From Geothrix fuzhouensis (GTDB lineage Bacteria; Acidobacteriota; Holophagae; Holophagales; Holophagaceae), in NCBI RefSeq assembly GCF_024609325.1, contig NZ_JANHMQ010000005.1, positions 144,968 through 208,967 of the forward strand: 64,000 bases of DNA, written 5' to 3'. Shown piece by piece: positions 51,810-59,977 of this stretch. The translations under genes and the position numbers were made by a program. Below the pieces are notes generated by a model. That model was not told the DNA's origin. It saw nothing but the letters and a program-made list of their open reading frames with translations, and ran no database searches. Every line of letters starts with the position of its first letter. Position 1 is the stretch's first letter.

Positions 51810-52910
51810 GTGACACCCACCTGGATTGAAGCTGCCATCGGAGGCGCGGCGGGGCTTGTGCTCTCCGCGGCCTTGATCCGCTGGGTGGCCCCCTTGGGTT
51901 GGATGGACCATCCGGACACTTCCCGGAAGAAGCATGCGCGCCCCACGGCCCGGACTGCAGGCATGGTGTTGTGGCTGATGCTCATCGCGACCCAGGCCAC
52001 CGGCCGGATGCCCTTCCACATGGATCTCCCCGACTGGGCCGCGGTCCACTTCATGGCCTTCACGGGTCTCCTGGATGACCGATTCGACCTGCGGCCGCGG
52101 TACAAGGCCGTGGCGGGCTTGGCAGTGGCGGTGCTGCTCGCCCTCCACGTCGCGCTCTCCCTGGGCCGCGCAGTGGAGTACGTGTCCTTCCTCGGCCTGA
52201 GCCTGCCCAGCCACCCCGTGCTGCTTGCCCCGGTGCTCATGCTGTGGTTCTGGGCCTTGCCCCAGGCCTACAACCTCATCGATGGGATCAACGGCCTGTC
52301 CATGGGCTACGCGGCCCTGCTGCTGGGCGTGCTGGGCTGGAACCTCGGCGGGCAGCCGACCCTGCTCTGGGGTGGCCTGGTGGCGGTTCTGGCGCTGAAC
52401 TTCCCCAAGGCCCGCCACTTCATGGGTGACTGCGGTGCCCTCATGATGGGCACCTTCTTCGCCGTCCTAGGCGTGGAGGCCTTCGCCCTCCGGGATCCCA
52501 ACCTGATGCTCTGGGTGTTCGCTTATCCCATCGTGGATGTCTGTCTGGTGGTGAGCGTCCGGTACTGGAAGCATCGGCCCCTGGGAGAGGCGGATCGCAG
52601 CCACCTCCACCACTGGATGATGGACCGGATGAAGGGGCGGTCCTGGTTCGCCACGCCGATTCTGCTGACCATCGCCGCGCTGCCCATGCTGCACGCCACG
52701 GCCCTTCCTGGCCACGAGACGATCTCGCTCATGGGTCTCGGGGTGCTGCTGGTCCTCGCCCTCAAGGCCTTCAAGGATCGCGTGACCACCCGAGAGCAGC
52801 AGGAGGCCACGGCCCAGGTTCGGCGTGAGATTCCCTTCATGGTGTCCGGCAGCGCTCGCGCGGTGTCTGGCAGCTACCACGCAGTATCCGGGTCCCATCC
52901 CAAGTTCTGA
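51810..52910 (+). CDS. WecA/MraY-family polyprenyl-phosphate HexNAc-1-phosphate transferase
   Basis: Transfers a phospho-HexNAc to undecaprenyl phosphate, starting a second glycan. The 366-residue protein has about ten membrane helices and the family motifs LLDDRFDLRPRYK, NLIDGINGLSMG, HFMGDCGALMMG and the WecA-type DRSHLHHWMMDR. The GTG start is preceded by GAGGA. The C-terminus carries three repeats of VSGS-x-x-A (VSGSARA, VSGSYHA, VSGSHP), a low-complexity tail not usual in the family. It stands before the multi-SLBB gene, so the two may define an exopolysaccharide system distinct from the main locus. Confidence 0.88.
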   Translation: MTPTWIEAAIGGAAGLVLSAALIRWVAPLGWMDHPDTSRKKHARPTARTAGMVLWLMLIATQATGRMPFHMDLPDWAAVHFMAFTGLLDDRFDLRPRYKAVAGLAVAVLLALHVALSLGRAVEYVSFLGLSLPSHPVLLAPVLMLWFWALPQAYNLIDGINGLSMGYAALLLGVLGWNLGGQPTLLWGGLVAVLALNFPKARHFMGDCGALMMGTFFAVLGVEAFALRDPNLMLWVFAYPIVDVCLVVSVRYWKHRPLGEADRSHLHHWMMDRMKGRSWFATPILLTIAALPMLHATALPGHETISLMGLGVLLVLALKAFKDRVTTREQQEATAQVRREIPFMVSGSARAVSGSYHAVSGSHPKF

Positions 52911-53027
52911 GCCGCCGGTTGCGCGGACCGGGAACGCGGGCCTCGGGCATACTCGATCATCATGCCTTCTACCGCCCTGGCCGGGATGAACCCCGAGCCA
53001 GGAGCTCACACCGATAGGACTGTCCTG

Positions 53028-55943
53028 ATGCGCGTCCCGATCCTCCGAACCTTCCTCCCCCTGGTCGCCGCGTCGGCCCTGTTCGCCCAGCTGCCCCAGG
53101 GGCTGGACCTCCAGGCGCTGAAGCAGGCGGCCGCGTCCCAGGGCGCGACTGGGACGGCGGATGCCGTACCGGGGCGATCCTCGGTCCTTCCTGCCACTAC
53201 GGCATCGGCGGAGGAGACCGCCCGTCAGCTGGATGAGGACGACAGGCTGGACCGGGAGATCCGGGCACTGAAGCGCCGGGAGAAGGGCCCCCGCCGCTTT
53301 GGCGCCGACCTGTTCCAGGTGCGCCAGCGCGGTTCCGCGGCCACGGAGGGCGGCATCGCCGAGGACTATGTGCTGGGCACTGGCGACCGGTTGAACCTCA
53401 ATGTCTTCGGCAGCGCCACCTTCGACCTGCCGGTACAGGTGGATGGCCGCGGCGAGATCGTGATTCCCAAGGTGGGCACCGCCAAGGTGGGCGGGCTGAC
53501 GCTGGGAAGGGCCAAGCAGGTGGTGCAGGGCGTGGTGAGCCGGAACTTCTCGCGTTCCTCTGTGGACTTGCAGGTGATCAAGCTGCGCGAGGTGCGCGTC
53601 TTCGTCATGGGCGAGGTCTACAAGCCCGGCAGCTACCTGGTGTCGAGCCTCAGTTCCCTGGTGAACGTCCTCAGCTTGGCCGGCGGCCCCACGGCCGTGG
53701 GCAGCTACCGCGACATCCGGGTGATGCGCGGCGGCCAGAAAGTGTTCGACCTCGATCTGTACCCCTTGCGCGCCGAGGGCCTGGGCAATCCCAATGCGGC
53801 CCTGCAGAACGGCGACACGATCTTCGTCCCCATGGCCCAGAACCAGGTGACCCTGGAAGGCGCCTTCGCCCGGGTGGCCCTGGCCCCGGTGGAGGATCCC
53901 GCCGATGAGCAGCTTCTCCGACTTGGCAGGCTGCAGGACGAGGACGAAGCCCTGCTTGAGCAGGAGATCCTCCGTCTGGAGTACCAGCTAGCCCAGGGGC
54001 CCCGGGAGCAAAGCCGGGAGGAGAAGGCGGTGCGGACTCCGGAAACCACGGAGCGGACTCCGTCCCAGGATCTATGGCTGGGGCTCGTCCCCAGGATGAC
54101 CGCGACCCCCACTCAAACGGCTGAGGCCAAGGCGCGGGTCGGAAATGGGTTGGAACCGCTGGCGCTGGAGGACCGCCTGGCCGTGGAGACGCGCCTGGGT
54201 CAGCTCAAGCGGGTGCTGGCGGCGCTGAAGCTGCGGGCCCGGGGCGATCACCGGATCCTGAGGGAACCCGTGGCGGGCCGCGAGCCGGTCGATGAGACGC
54301 AGCCCGAGTGGCGGCGCTTGTGGGATCTCAAGGGTGTGGCCCCCCAGATGCTCTTTGAGATGAAGCCAGGCGAGACGACGGCGGACGCGCTCCGCTACGC
54401 CGGCGGCCTGCTGCCCGAGTCGTCCCCGGCCTCCCTCACGCTGCGGCGCCGCGGGCCCGATGGCGCCCTTCAGGCCGTGGATGTGCCCCAGAATGCTGCT
54501 GGACCTGTAGTTCTGGGGTGGGGCGATGTGCTGTCTGCCCTGCCGCGGCGCGGCCCCCAGGAGCGGGCCGTCACCGTGGTGGGCTGGGCACGGGTGCCCG
54601 GCTTCTTCGCCCGGACCGAGGGGCTGCGGGTGGGTGATCTCCTGGCCCGCGAATCCCAGGTGCTGCCCGATACCTACCTATCCCGGGGCGAGATTGTCCG
54701 CCAGCTGCCTGACGGCACGACGCGGTTCCTGAGCTTCGATGTGGCCAAGGCGATCCAACAGGATCCAGCCCACAACCTGCTCCTGGAGGACCGGGATCGG
54801 GTGGAACTGTACCGCATCCAGGACCTCCGGCTGCCGCAGACGGTCAGGCTGCTGGGCCCCGTGACCCGGCCGGGCCTTTTCACCTTCCATGACGGGATGC
54901 GGGCCTCGGACTTGATCTTCCGCGCGGGCCTGCCGCTGAAATCCGCCGATCGCCTGACGGCGGAACTGGCGCGCAGCCGGGATGGCAAACCCAGCGAGGT
55001 GATCCGGCTCGACCTTGCCAAGCTGCTGTCCACCGAGGCCGGAAGCCCGGTGGCCCTCCAGGACGAGGCCCAGAATCCGCGGTTGCTGCCCGACGACCAA
55101 ATCAGCTTGTTCGAGAAGCCCGACTACCGTGTGCACCGCACGGTCCGGATCCTGGGCCAGGTGGCCCGGCCCGGCAGCTACACCATGGATACGGAGCGGC
55201 CCACGCTCGCCCAGGTCATCCAGCGGGCTGGCGGCCTGACGAAGGAGGCCATGCCCAAGGCGGGAATCTTCCTCCGCAACACGGGTGTGGAAGCGCCGGA
55301 GACGGAGGATCCACTCAAATTGCTGGAGGCTCTGAAGAAGCCGGATCAGCGCGCCCAGGCTAGGGCCCCCCAGGCCGCCCCGGGCCTGGATTCCGCCCCA
55401 TCGAAGCTCCTGGTGCAACAGGCGCAGGATCCCAGCAGCAAGGGCGTGAATGACATCCTGGAGCGCCTGAACGAGACGCGCCGCCAGGGCACCACCGGCC
55501 AATTGCTGCGTGGCCCGCTGATGCACGGGCTGATCACGGGTTCCCTCAACCGCATGGTGGTGAACTTCGAGGCCGCCCTCAAGGGGGATGACCAGGCCGA
55601 TGTGGAGCTCCAGGACGGGGACGAGATCATCATTCCCCGGGCCACGGATGCGGCCTACGTGGTGGGGGAGACCGCCAGTCCCTTCGCCACCTACAAGGTC
55701 CAGAACGGCATGAAGGTCTCAGACATGCTGAAGCTGGCCGGTGGCCTCACCCACAATGCGGACCATTGGGGCGTGCGCCTGCTCAAGGCGGACGGCCGCA
55801 TCCTCGATAGCTGGGTGCAGGGACGCAGGGTGGAACCTGGCGACACCGTCCTGGTGCCCCAGCGCTTCCGTCGTGACACCAGCTGGCAGGAGAACCTCCA
55901 GGCCTTGACGCCCCTGGCGTTGGTCCTGAATGCCATCAAGTAG
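53028..55943 (+). CDS. Very long multi-SLBB polysaccharide export protein
   Basis: The 971-residue exported protein (signal about residues 1-21, ending ASALFAQ) has a poly-export domain (about 110-190, YVLGTGDRLNLNVFGS) followed by an SLBB-type domain (VFVMGEVYKPGSYLV). Further SLBB-like copies can be seen at VTVVGWARVPGFFAR, VRLLGPVTRPGLFTF, VRILGQVARPGSYTM and AYVVGETASPFATYK. A typical Wza is about 380 residues with two such domains, so this one would form a much longer periplasmic tube. It lacks a lipobox. The ATG was chosen for AGGAC upstream and the signal peptide. A strong terminator follows. Confidence 0.85.
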   Translation: MRVPILRTFLPLVAASALFAQLPQGLDLQALKQAAASQGATGTADAVPGRSSVLPATTASAEETARQLDEDDRLDREIRALKRREKGPRRFGADLFQVRQRGSAATEGGIAEDYVLGTGDRLNLNVFGSATFDLPVQVDGRGEIVIPKVGTAKVGGLTLGRAKQVVQGVVSRNFSRSSVDLQVIKLREVRVFVMGEVYKPGSYLVSSLSSLVNVLSLAGGPTAVGSYRDIRVMRGGQKVFDLDLYPLRAEGLGNPNAALQNGDTIFVPMAQNQVTLEGAFARVALAPVEDPADEQLLRLGRLQDEDEALLEQEILRLEYQLAQGPREQSREEKAVRTPETTERTPSQDLWLGLVPRMTATPTQTAEAKARVGNGLEPLALEDRLAVETRLGQLKRVLAALKLRARGDHRILREPVAGREPVDETQPEWRRLWDLKGVAPQMLFEMKPGETTADALRYAGGLLPESSPASLTLRRRGPDGALQAVDVPQNAAGPVVLGWGDVLSALPRRGPQERAVTVVGWARVPGFFARTEGLRVGDLLARESQVLPDTYLSRGEIVRQLPDGTTRFLSFDVAKAIQQDPAHNLLLEDRDRVELYRIQDLRLPQTVRLLGPVTRPGLFTFHDGMRASDLIFRAGLPLKSADRLTAELARSRDGKPSEVIRLDLAKLLSTEAGSPVALQDEAQNPRLLPDDQISLFEKPDYRVHRTVRILGQVARPGSYTMDTERPTLAQVIQRAGGLTKEAMPKAGIFLRNTGVEAPETEDPLKLLEALKKPDQRAQARAPQAAPGLDSAPSKLLVQQAQDPSSKGVNDILERLNETRRQGTTGQLLRGPLMHGLITGSLNRMVVNFEAALKGDDQADVELQDGDEIIIPRATDAAYVVGETASPFATYKVQNGMKVSDMLKLAGGLTHNADHWGVRLLKADGRILDSWVQGRRVEPGDTVLVPQRFRRDTSWQENLQALTPLALVLNAIK

Positions 55944-55966
55944 GGCCATCCCTGCTGGTAGAATGA

Positions 55967-55993
55967 AGGGCCCCGCGACCGCGGGGCCTTTTC
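55967..55993 (+). terminator. Intrinsic terminator after the multi-SLBB gene
   Basis: GGCCCCGC-GACC-GCGGGGCC (55969-55988) followed by TTTTCT forms a classic GC-rich hairpin plus U-tract, about 25 bases past the stop codon. It probably ends the transferase/SLBB operon before queD, whose start lies only some 15-20 bases downstream. Confidence 0.85.
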
Positions 55994-56006
55994 TATCGTG
56001 AGTGCC

Positions 56007-56354
56007 ATGATCCTGCGCAAAGAGTACTGGTTCGAAGCGGCCCATTTCATCTACAACCACCCTGGCAAGTGCCGGAACCTGCACGGCCACAGCTACAAGC
56101 TGTTCGTGCTGCTGGAGGGCCAGGTGAACCCCGAGACGGGCATGATCATCGACTTCGACGACCTCTCCAAGGTGGTGGTGGAGCAGGTGATCTCGAAGCT
56201 GGACCACCGCTTCCTCAACGACCTCATCCCCCTGTCCACGGCTGAGAACATCTCGGTGTGGATCTGGGACCAGCTCAAACCTGCGCTGCCCCAGCTCTGC
56301 CAGATCGAAGTCTACGAGACCAGCGACAACTGCGTGCTCTACCGCGGAGCCTGA
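56007..56354 (+). CDS. queD: 6-carboxytetrahydropterin synthase (queuosine pathway)
   Basis: A 115-residue T-fold enzyme that makes 6-carboxy-tetrahydropterin for queuosine/7-deazaguanine synthesis. The Zn ligands are in FEAAHF and HGH; CRNLHGHSYK carries the catalytic Cys of QueD (CxxxHGH), and IDFDDLSKVV and LDHRFLND are typical. The ATG at 56007 or a GTG three codons earlier could be the start; neither has a strong ribosome site because the terminator hairpin is just upstream. It heads a short run with a lipoprotein and a HAD hydrolase. Confidence 0.88.
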   Translation: MILRKEYWFEAAHFIYNHPGKCRNLHGHSYKLFVLLEGQVNPETGMIIDFDDLSKVVVEQVISKLDHRFLNDLIPLSTAENISVWIWDQLKPALPQLCQIEVYETSDNCVLYRGA

Positions 56355-56355
56355 G

Positions 56356-56856
56356 ATGAAACGCGCCCTCGCCCTCTCCGCGCTCGTGCTCCTGGTGGGT
56401 TGTGATGCCCTCAATCCCGCGCTGCAGTACCAGGAGGCGGCTCGCCAGCTGAGGTTCTCGCTGGATCGCGTGGAACCGCAGATCGAGCTGGCCTATCCCC
56501 TGGAGCGCTCGCGCCTGCGCCTGCGGCTGGAGGTGGGCGTGGACAACCCCACAGACCAGCGCCTGCGCACGCGGCGCGTGCGCGGGGATCTGCGCTTGAG
56601 CGCCCAGGGCGGGGACCATGCCCTGGGTGCCATCGGCTTCCCGGAAGGCATGGATCTGGCCCCGAAAAGCCGGAGCACCCTGCGGGCCGAAGTGGTGCTG
56701 AGTTACGCGGACCTCAAGAGCGCCTGGGGGCCTCTCACGGCCGCCGCCACGCGCCACGAACCCGCCACCTGGAGCCTGAACGGCGAGGCCCGCTTCGACG
56801 TGCTGGGCATCGAGTTCGGCGTGCCGTTCCGCACCTCGAAGGCCTCCGGGCGATGA
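56356..56856 (+). CDS. LEA14-like (WHy domain) lipoprotein
   Basis: A 166-residue lipoprotein with a signal ending LLVGC (Cys16). The body looks like a water-stress/hypersensitive-response (LEA14-like) domain: alternating strands with LEVGVDNPTDQRLRTRRVRG, a hallmark Asn-Pro (VDNPTDQ), and later strands SLNGEARFDVLGIEFGVP. Such proteins are envelope-located and of unknown function. It starts one base after the queD stop and ends 13 bases before the HAD gene, so the three form one operon. Confidence 0.75.
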   Translation: MKRALALSALVLLVGCDALNPALQYQEAARQLRFSLDRVEPQIELAYPLERSRLRLRLEVGVDNPTDQRLRTRRVRGDLRLSAQGGDHALGAIGFPEGMDLAPKSRSTLRAEVVLSYADLKSAWGPLTAAATRHEPATWSLNGEARFDVLGIEFGVPFRTSKASGR

Positions 56857-56869
56857 GCTTCGGACTCGC

Positions 56870-57550
56870 ATGATTCGAGCCGTCGTCTTCGATCTCTGGA
56901 ACACGCTGGTCTTCAGCCCAGCGGGCAGCCCGTTCCAGCGGTTGAAGGGCCTGCTGCGGCCCGAGCAGGAGCATTTGCATGCGGCCCTCATGCGGGATGG
57001 CATGGTTCGGCCCTACGCTTCCGTGGAGGCCTTCCTGGAGGCCTGGCGGGAGCCCGCGGGGCTTGATCCGGAGCAGATGGCGGCCATGGCCCAGGCCTTC
57101 CGAGAGGCCGGGGATCAGGCGGAGTGCTTTCCCGGCGCACCGGAGACCGTGGCCGCAGTGCGTGACCTGGCCCGGGTGGCGCTCCTGTCCAACACGCAGA
57201 GTTTTGGCCTGGAGTTGCTGGATCGCCTGGGCATCTCCCAGCGCATCCGCCTCCAGCACCGCAGTGCCGACCTGGGCGCCCTCAAACCCGAGTCCGCAGC
57301 CTACGAGGCCGTGCAGCGGCGCCTGGGCCTCTTCCCCGGCAACCTTGCCATGGTGGGCGACAGCTGGAGCGATGATGTGGAAGGGGCCGTCGCCGCGGGC
57401 TGGACCGCCATCTGGGTGAACCGTGAGGCCAAACCCAGGCCCCACCACGATCCCGATGCCCCCCTCTACGAAGTGCGCAGCCTGGACCGCGTGCCCGAGC
57501 TCATCGAGAACCTCCAGCAGGGGATGCGCTGCCCCACGTGTCTGGGGTAA
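56870..57550 (+). CDS. HAD-superfamily hydrolase
   Basis: A 226-residue haloacid-dehalogenase-like hydrolase. Motif I is FDLWNTLVF (nucleophile Asp8; the second acidic residue of the DxD form is replaced by Trp, as in many DLWNTL enzymes). Motif II is LLSNT, motif III the Lys in GALKPES, and motif IV MVGDSWSDDVEGA. An alpha-helical cap lies between motifs I and II. The substrate is unknown; phosphoglycolate-like or nucleotidase-like activity is plausible. It ends the queD run and precedes repeat copy G. Confidence 0.85.
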   Translation: MIRAVVFDLWNTLVFSPAGSPFQRLKGLLRPEQEHLHAALMRDGMVRPYASVEAFLEAWREPAGLDPEQMAAMAQAFREAGDQAECFPGAPETVAAVRDLARVALLSNTQSFGLELLDRLGISQRIRLQHRSADLGALKPESAAYEAVQRRLGLFPGNLAMVGDSWSDDVEGAVAAGWTAIWVNREAKPRPHHDPDAPLYEVRSLDRVPELIENLQQGMRCPTCLG

Positions 57551-57566
57551 AGCCAAAAGAATTTCA

Positions 57567-57721
57567 GCCGCTGATTTCAGTGATTTCGGTGATTAAAGAG
57601 AGTCCCGCCCCAGCGCAGCTCTGCCACACCCCATGACTTCCGGCGCAGCCGGAAGCCGCCGATGGCGGGCCCATGCGGAAGTAGCCGAGGCCCAATCACC
57701 GTCATCACCGTAATCGGTGGC
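57567..57721 (-). repeat. Dispersed 9-mer-ended element, copy G (reverse, internally deleted)
   Basis: Core GCCGC at 57567 to GTGGC at 57721, only 155 bp. The ends are intact (CTGATTTCAGTGATTTCGG and ATCACCGTCATCACCGTA), but most of the long GC stem is missing: sequence jumps from AGCGCAGCTCTGCCACACC to CCATGACTTCCGG. The GGAAG hairpin remains. It lies between the HAD and Wzi genes, both of which end here. Confidence 0.8.
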
Positions 57722-57880
57722 AAAAATCTTTTCGCCCGAAGTTGCCGATCCTGGCGGCCTCTAACAGACGCCTATCTTGGTGCCTCCTTCTACGAGGGAT
57801 GCGGCCTCGACCGGGTGCTGAGACCCATCGAAAACCTCTAGGCCGGTATCGGCCGCAGCCTCGGCTGTTGCCGAGGTGGG

Positions 57881-59527
57881 TCAGGGCCGGGGCCAGGTCC
57901 AGCCGAGGTCGAGGAACCAGCGGAAACCCGTGCGCTCGTCACCCTTCACGTTGAGATAGGCGTTCTGATGCTGCGTGCTCGCCCCGGCGCGCACGCGCAG
58001 GACCGGATCGGGTCGCCATTCCACCACTTGCTGGAGACCAATGAAGCGGTTGCGCACTGGGGTGGCGCCGGGGTGGTCCTGCAGCCAGTCCGCCAGGCCG
58101 TCCTGATAAGGATAATCGGCCCCATGGTAGGTCTCCCGGAAGGGGCGATCACCCCACAGGAGCCATGTCCTCGTCGCCCATCGGGGAGACCAGTCGACCT
58201 CCCCACGAACCGTGATGGTCCTCGCTTCGCCCGCGGTCGCATTACCCAGGGGATCCCCCTCCTGATAGAAGCCGGAGAGATAGATGTCTTGCTCGAAGCT
58301 GCGATGGTTGGTCATGCCTGGATTATCTGGATTTAACGTGCTGTTGGCGGTGTCGAGGTACTCGACGCCGAGGCGCACTTGCTTCCATCTGATCAGCAAG
58401 CCCACCGCATCGTTGGGAACAGCGGGGCTGGGCAGGACATAGCGGGACCGCTGGTTCCAGGGCCTGAGGGGCGCCTGCGTCAGGCTGATCCAGTCGTTGT
58501 GGATGTCCCGGCTGAAGGCCGTGCCCGGTTGATGGAGCAGCCACTGGGTCCGCGTGTTCACGGCCTTGGAACCCCGGGATACATAGAAGCGGACATCCTC
58601 CGCTCCGAGCAGGCGCTCGAAGGTGCTCAGGCGGATCCGCACACCGACATCGGAAGTGGATGCGCTCTTGACTCGGCCGGTGCTCAGGAACGCGGAGGAG
58701 CCGTTGAGGCCGGTCCCGCCCTCAGCATAGGAATCCTTCAGGCCAAAGAACGAGGCAATCCAGTGGCGGGCCTGGTACCCCTCGGTGAGGGACTTCCCCT
58801 GGACACTGCCGCCGAACAGGTTGATGTAGTTGAGGTACAGCTCGGTGCTTTCGCCCAGGTGGGACTCCAGCCGAAGGCCCGACAGGAAGGGACGCTGGGG
58901 GTCGCCGACATCGGCAATGGCGTGATGGCGAAAGGAGGGATCCTGGCTAGCTTCCCCGACCACCTTATGGCCTTCCACCTGGCCCAGGAAGACCTGCCCT
59001 TTCCAGGCGCCGAGCGGCACGCCGAGGAGGCGGACCTCCTTGAAAGGGCTCTCCACGCGGAATCTGGGGAAGGGCCGTGCCGCCTCGCCGAGTACGTAGC
59101 CGCCGTTGAGGCCGTAGCCCCACACGAGAGGCTCCTGTTCTAGCGCGGTGCGCCAGCCGCCTGTGGACGTGTAGGCGAAGTGGAAGCGCTGGATGATCAG
59201 TCGGGACTGGCCATCCGCATCCCGCCAGGCGTTGATCTGCCCGGCCACGTCCCAGCGGGTGCCGCTCCATCCGGCTTCCAGATGGGTTCCCTCGCCGGTG
59301 AGGGCGTTCCCAAGCCCCAGGCTGTCCACGAACGTGGCCGGAGCGCCATGCTTGTCCCCCGCCCACACACCGGCGCCGTACCAGGTCCCGCTCCGACCCG
59401 CTCCAAGCGGTTCCTGGTGGAACCAACCCGGTGGCAGTTGCGCGGCCAGGGGGCTGGCCAGGAATCCGGCCATCAGCAGGCAGGGCAAATTCAGGATCAG
59501 TCGATCGTGTCTCACGCGGGAACCCAT
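57881..59527 (-). CDS. wzi: Capsule-assembly protein Wzi-like outer-membrane beta-barrel
   Basis: A 548-residue exported protein (signal about residues 10-29, ending SPLAAQ) with alternating beta strands along its whole length, as expected for an outer-membrane barrel of the Wzi family, which anchors or organises surface polysaccharide. The segment LGEAARPFPRFRVESPF and the WGYGLNGGYV region resemble the Wzi core. The C-terminus ends TWPRP rather than in the usual aromatic residue. It is separate from wza-wzb-wzc by about 10 kb. The start is an ATG with a weak ribosome site. Confidence 0.7.
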   Translation of the reverse strand: MGSRVRHDRLILNLPCLLMAGFLASPLAAQLPPGWFHQEPLGAGRSGTWYGAGVWAGDKHGAPATFVDSLGLGNALTGEGTHLEAGWSGTRWDVAGQINAWRDADGQSRLIIQRFHFAYTSTGGWRTALEQEPLVWGYGLNGGYVLGEAARPFPRFRVESPFKEVRLLGVPLGAWKGQVFLGQVEGHKVVGEASQDPSFRHHAIADVGDPQRPFLSGLRLESHLGESTELYLNYINLFGGSVQGKSLTEGYQARHWIASFFGLKDSYAEGGTGLNGSSAFLSTGRVKSASTSDVGVRIRLSTFERLLGAEDVRFYVSRGSKAVNTRTQWLLHQPGTAFSRDIHNDWISLTQAPLRPWNQRSRYVLPSPAVPNDAVGLLIRWKQVRLGVEYLDTANSTLNPDNPGMTNHRSFEQDIYLSGFYQEGDPLGNATAGEARTITVRGEVDWSPRWATRTWLLWGDRPFRETYHGADYPYQDGLADWLQDHPGATPVRNRFIGLQQVVEWRPDPVLRVRAGASTQHQNAYLNVKGDERTGFRWFLDLGWTWPRP

Positions 59528-59701
59528 GAATGGTGGCGCCCGGGAGGTTGAGAACCTGGCCGCCAGCGAGGCAGAGCCCCCGGCTCCGCATCCAGCCAGT
59601 CTATACGGGATTCACGGGTCATCAGACCTGGAAGATAAGAGGTGAGGTGACTTGGAAGGGGCTCTTGCCGACCCCGGCCTTGAAAGCCAAAAACCTATTC
59701 A
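59528..59701. other. Upstream region of the wzi-like gene
   Basis: About 170 bases between the start of the Wzi-like gene and repeat copy H. No gene is seen. It should contain the promoter for the minus-strand wzi-like gene; I found no clear boxes. Confidence 0.4.
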
Positions 59702-59897
59702 GCCACCGATTTCAGTGATTTCAGTGATTCCTGTCTCAGCGCAGCATGGGCTCCATGGTGGGTGGCAGGGCCGCGCCTTTTTGGGAGCGCGGCCCTGCCA
59801 CCCACCATGACTTCCGGCGCAGCCGGAAGTCGCCTTCGGCGGGCCCATGCGGGAAGCATCCGAGGCCTAATCACCGTAATCACCATGCATCAGTGGC
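59702..59897 (-). repeat. Dispersed 9-mer-ended element, copy H (reverse)
   Basis: Core GCCAC at 59702 to GTGGC at 59897. The left end has GATTTCAGTGATTTCAGTG; the right end is shorter (ATCACCGTAATCACCATGCATCAGTGGC) with altered last units. The stem TGGTGGGTGGCAGGGCCGCG pairs with GCGGCCCTGCCACCCACCA, and here the outermost T-A pair differs from other copies yet still pairs. It lies between the wzi-like and RNase G genes. Confidence 0.85.
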
Positions 59898-59977
59898 TAA
59901 ATAGCATTTCGCCGGGAAATAGCCAGATCTCCCGATCGCCTGCAGGCCTCCGGCTGCTGCGGGGGTTATTGCGGCCT

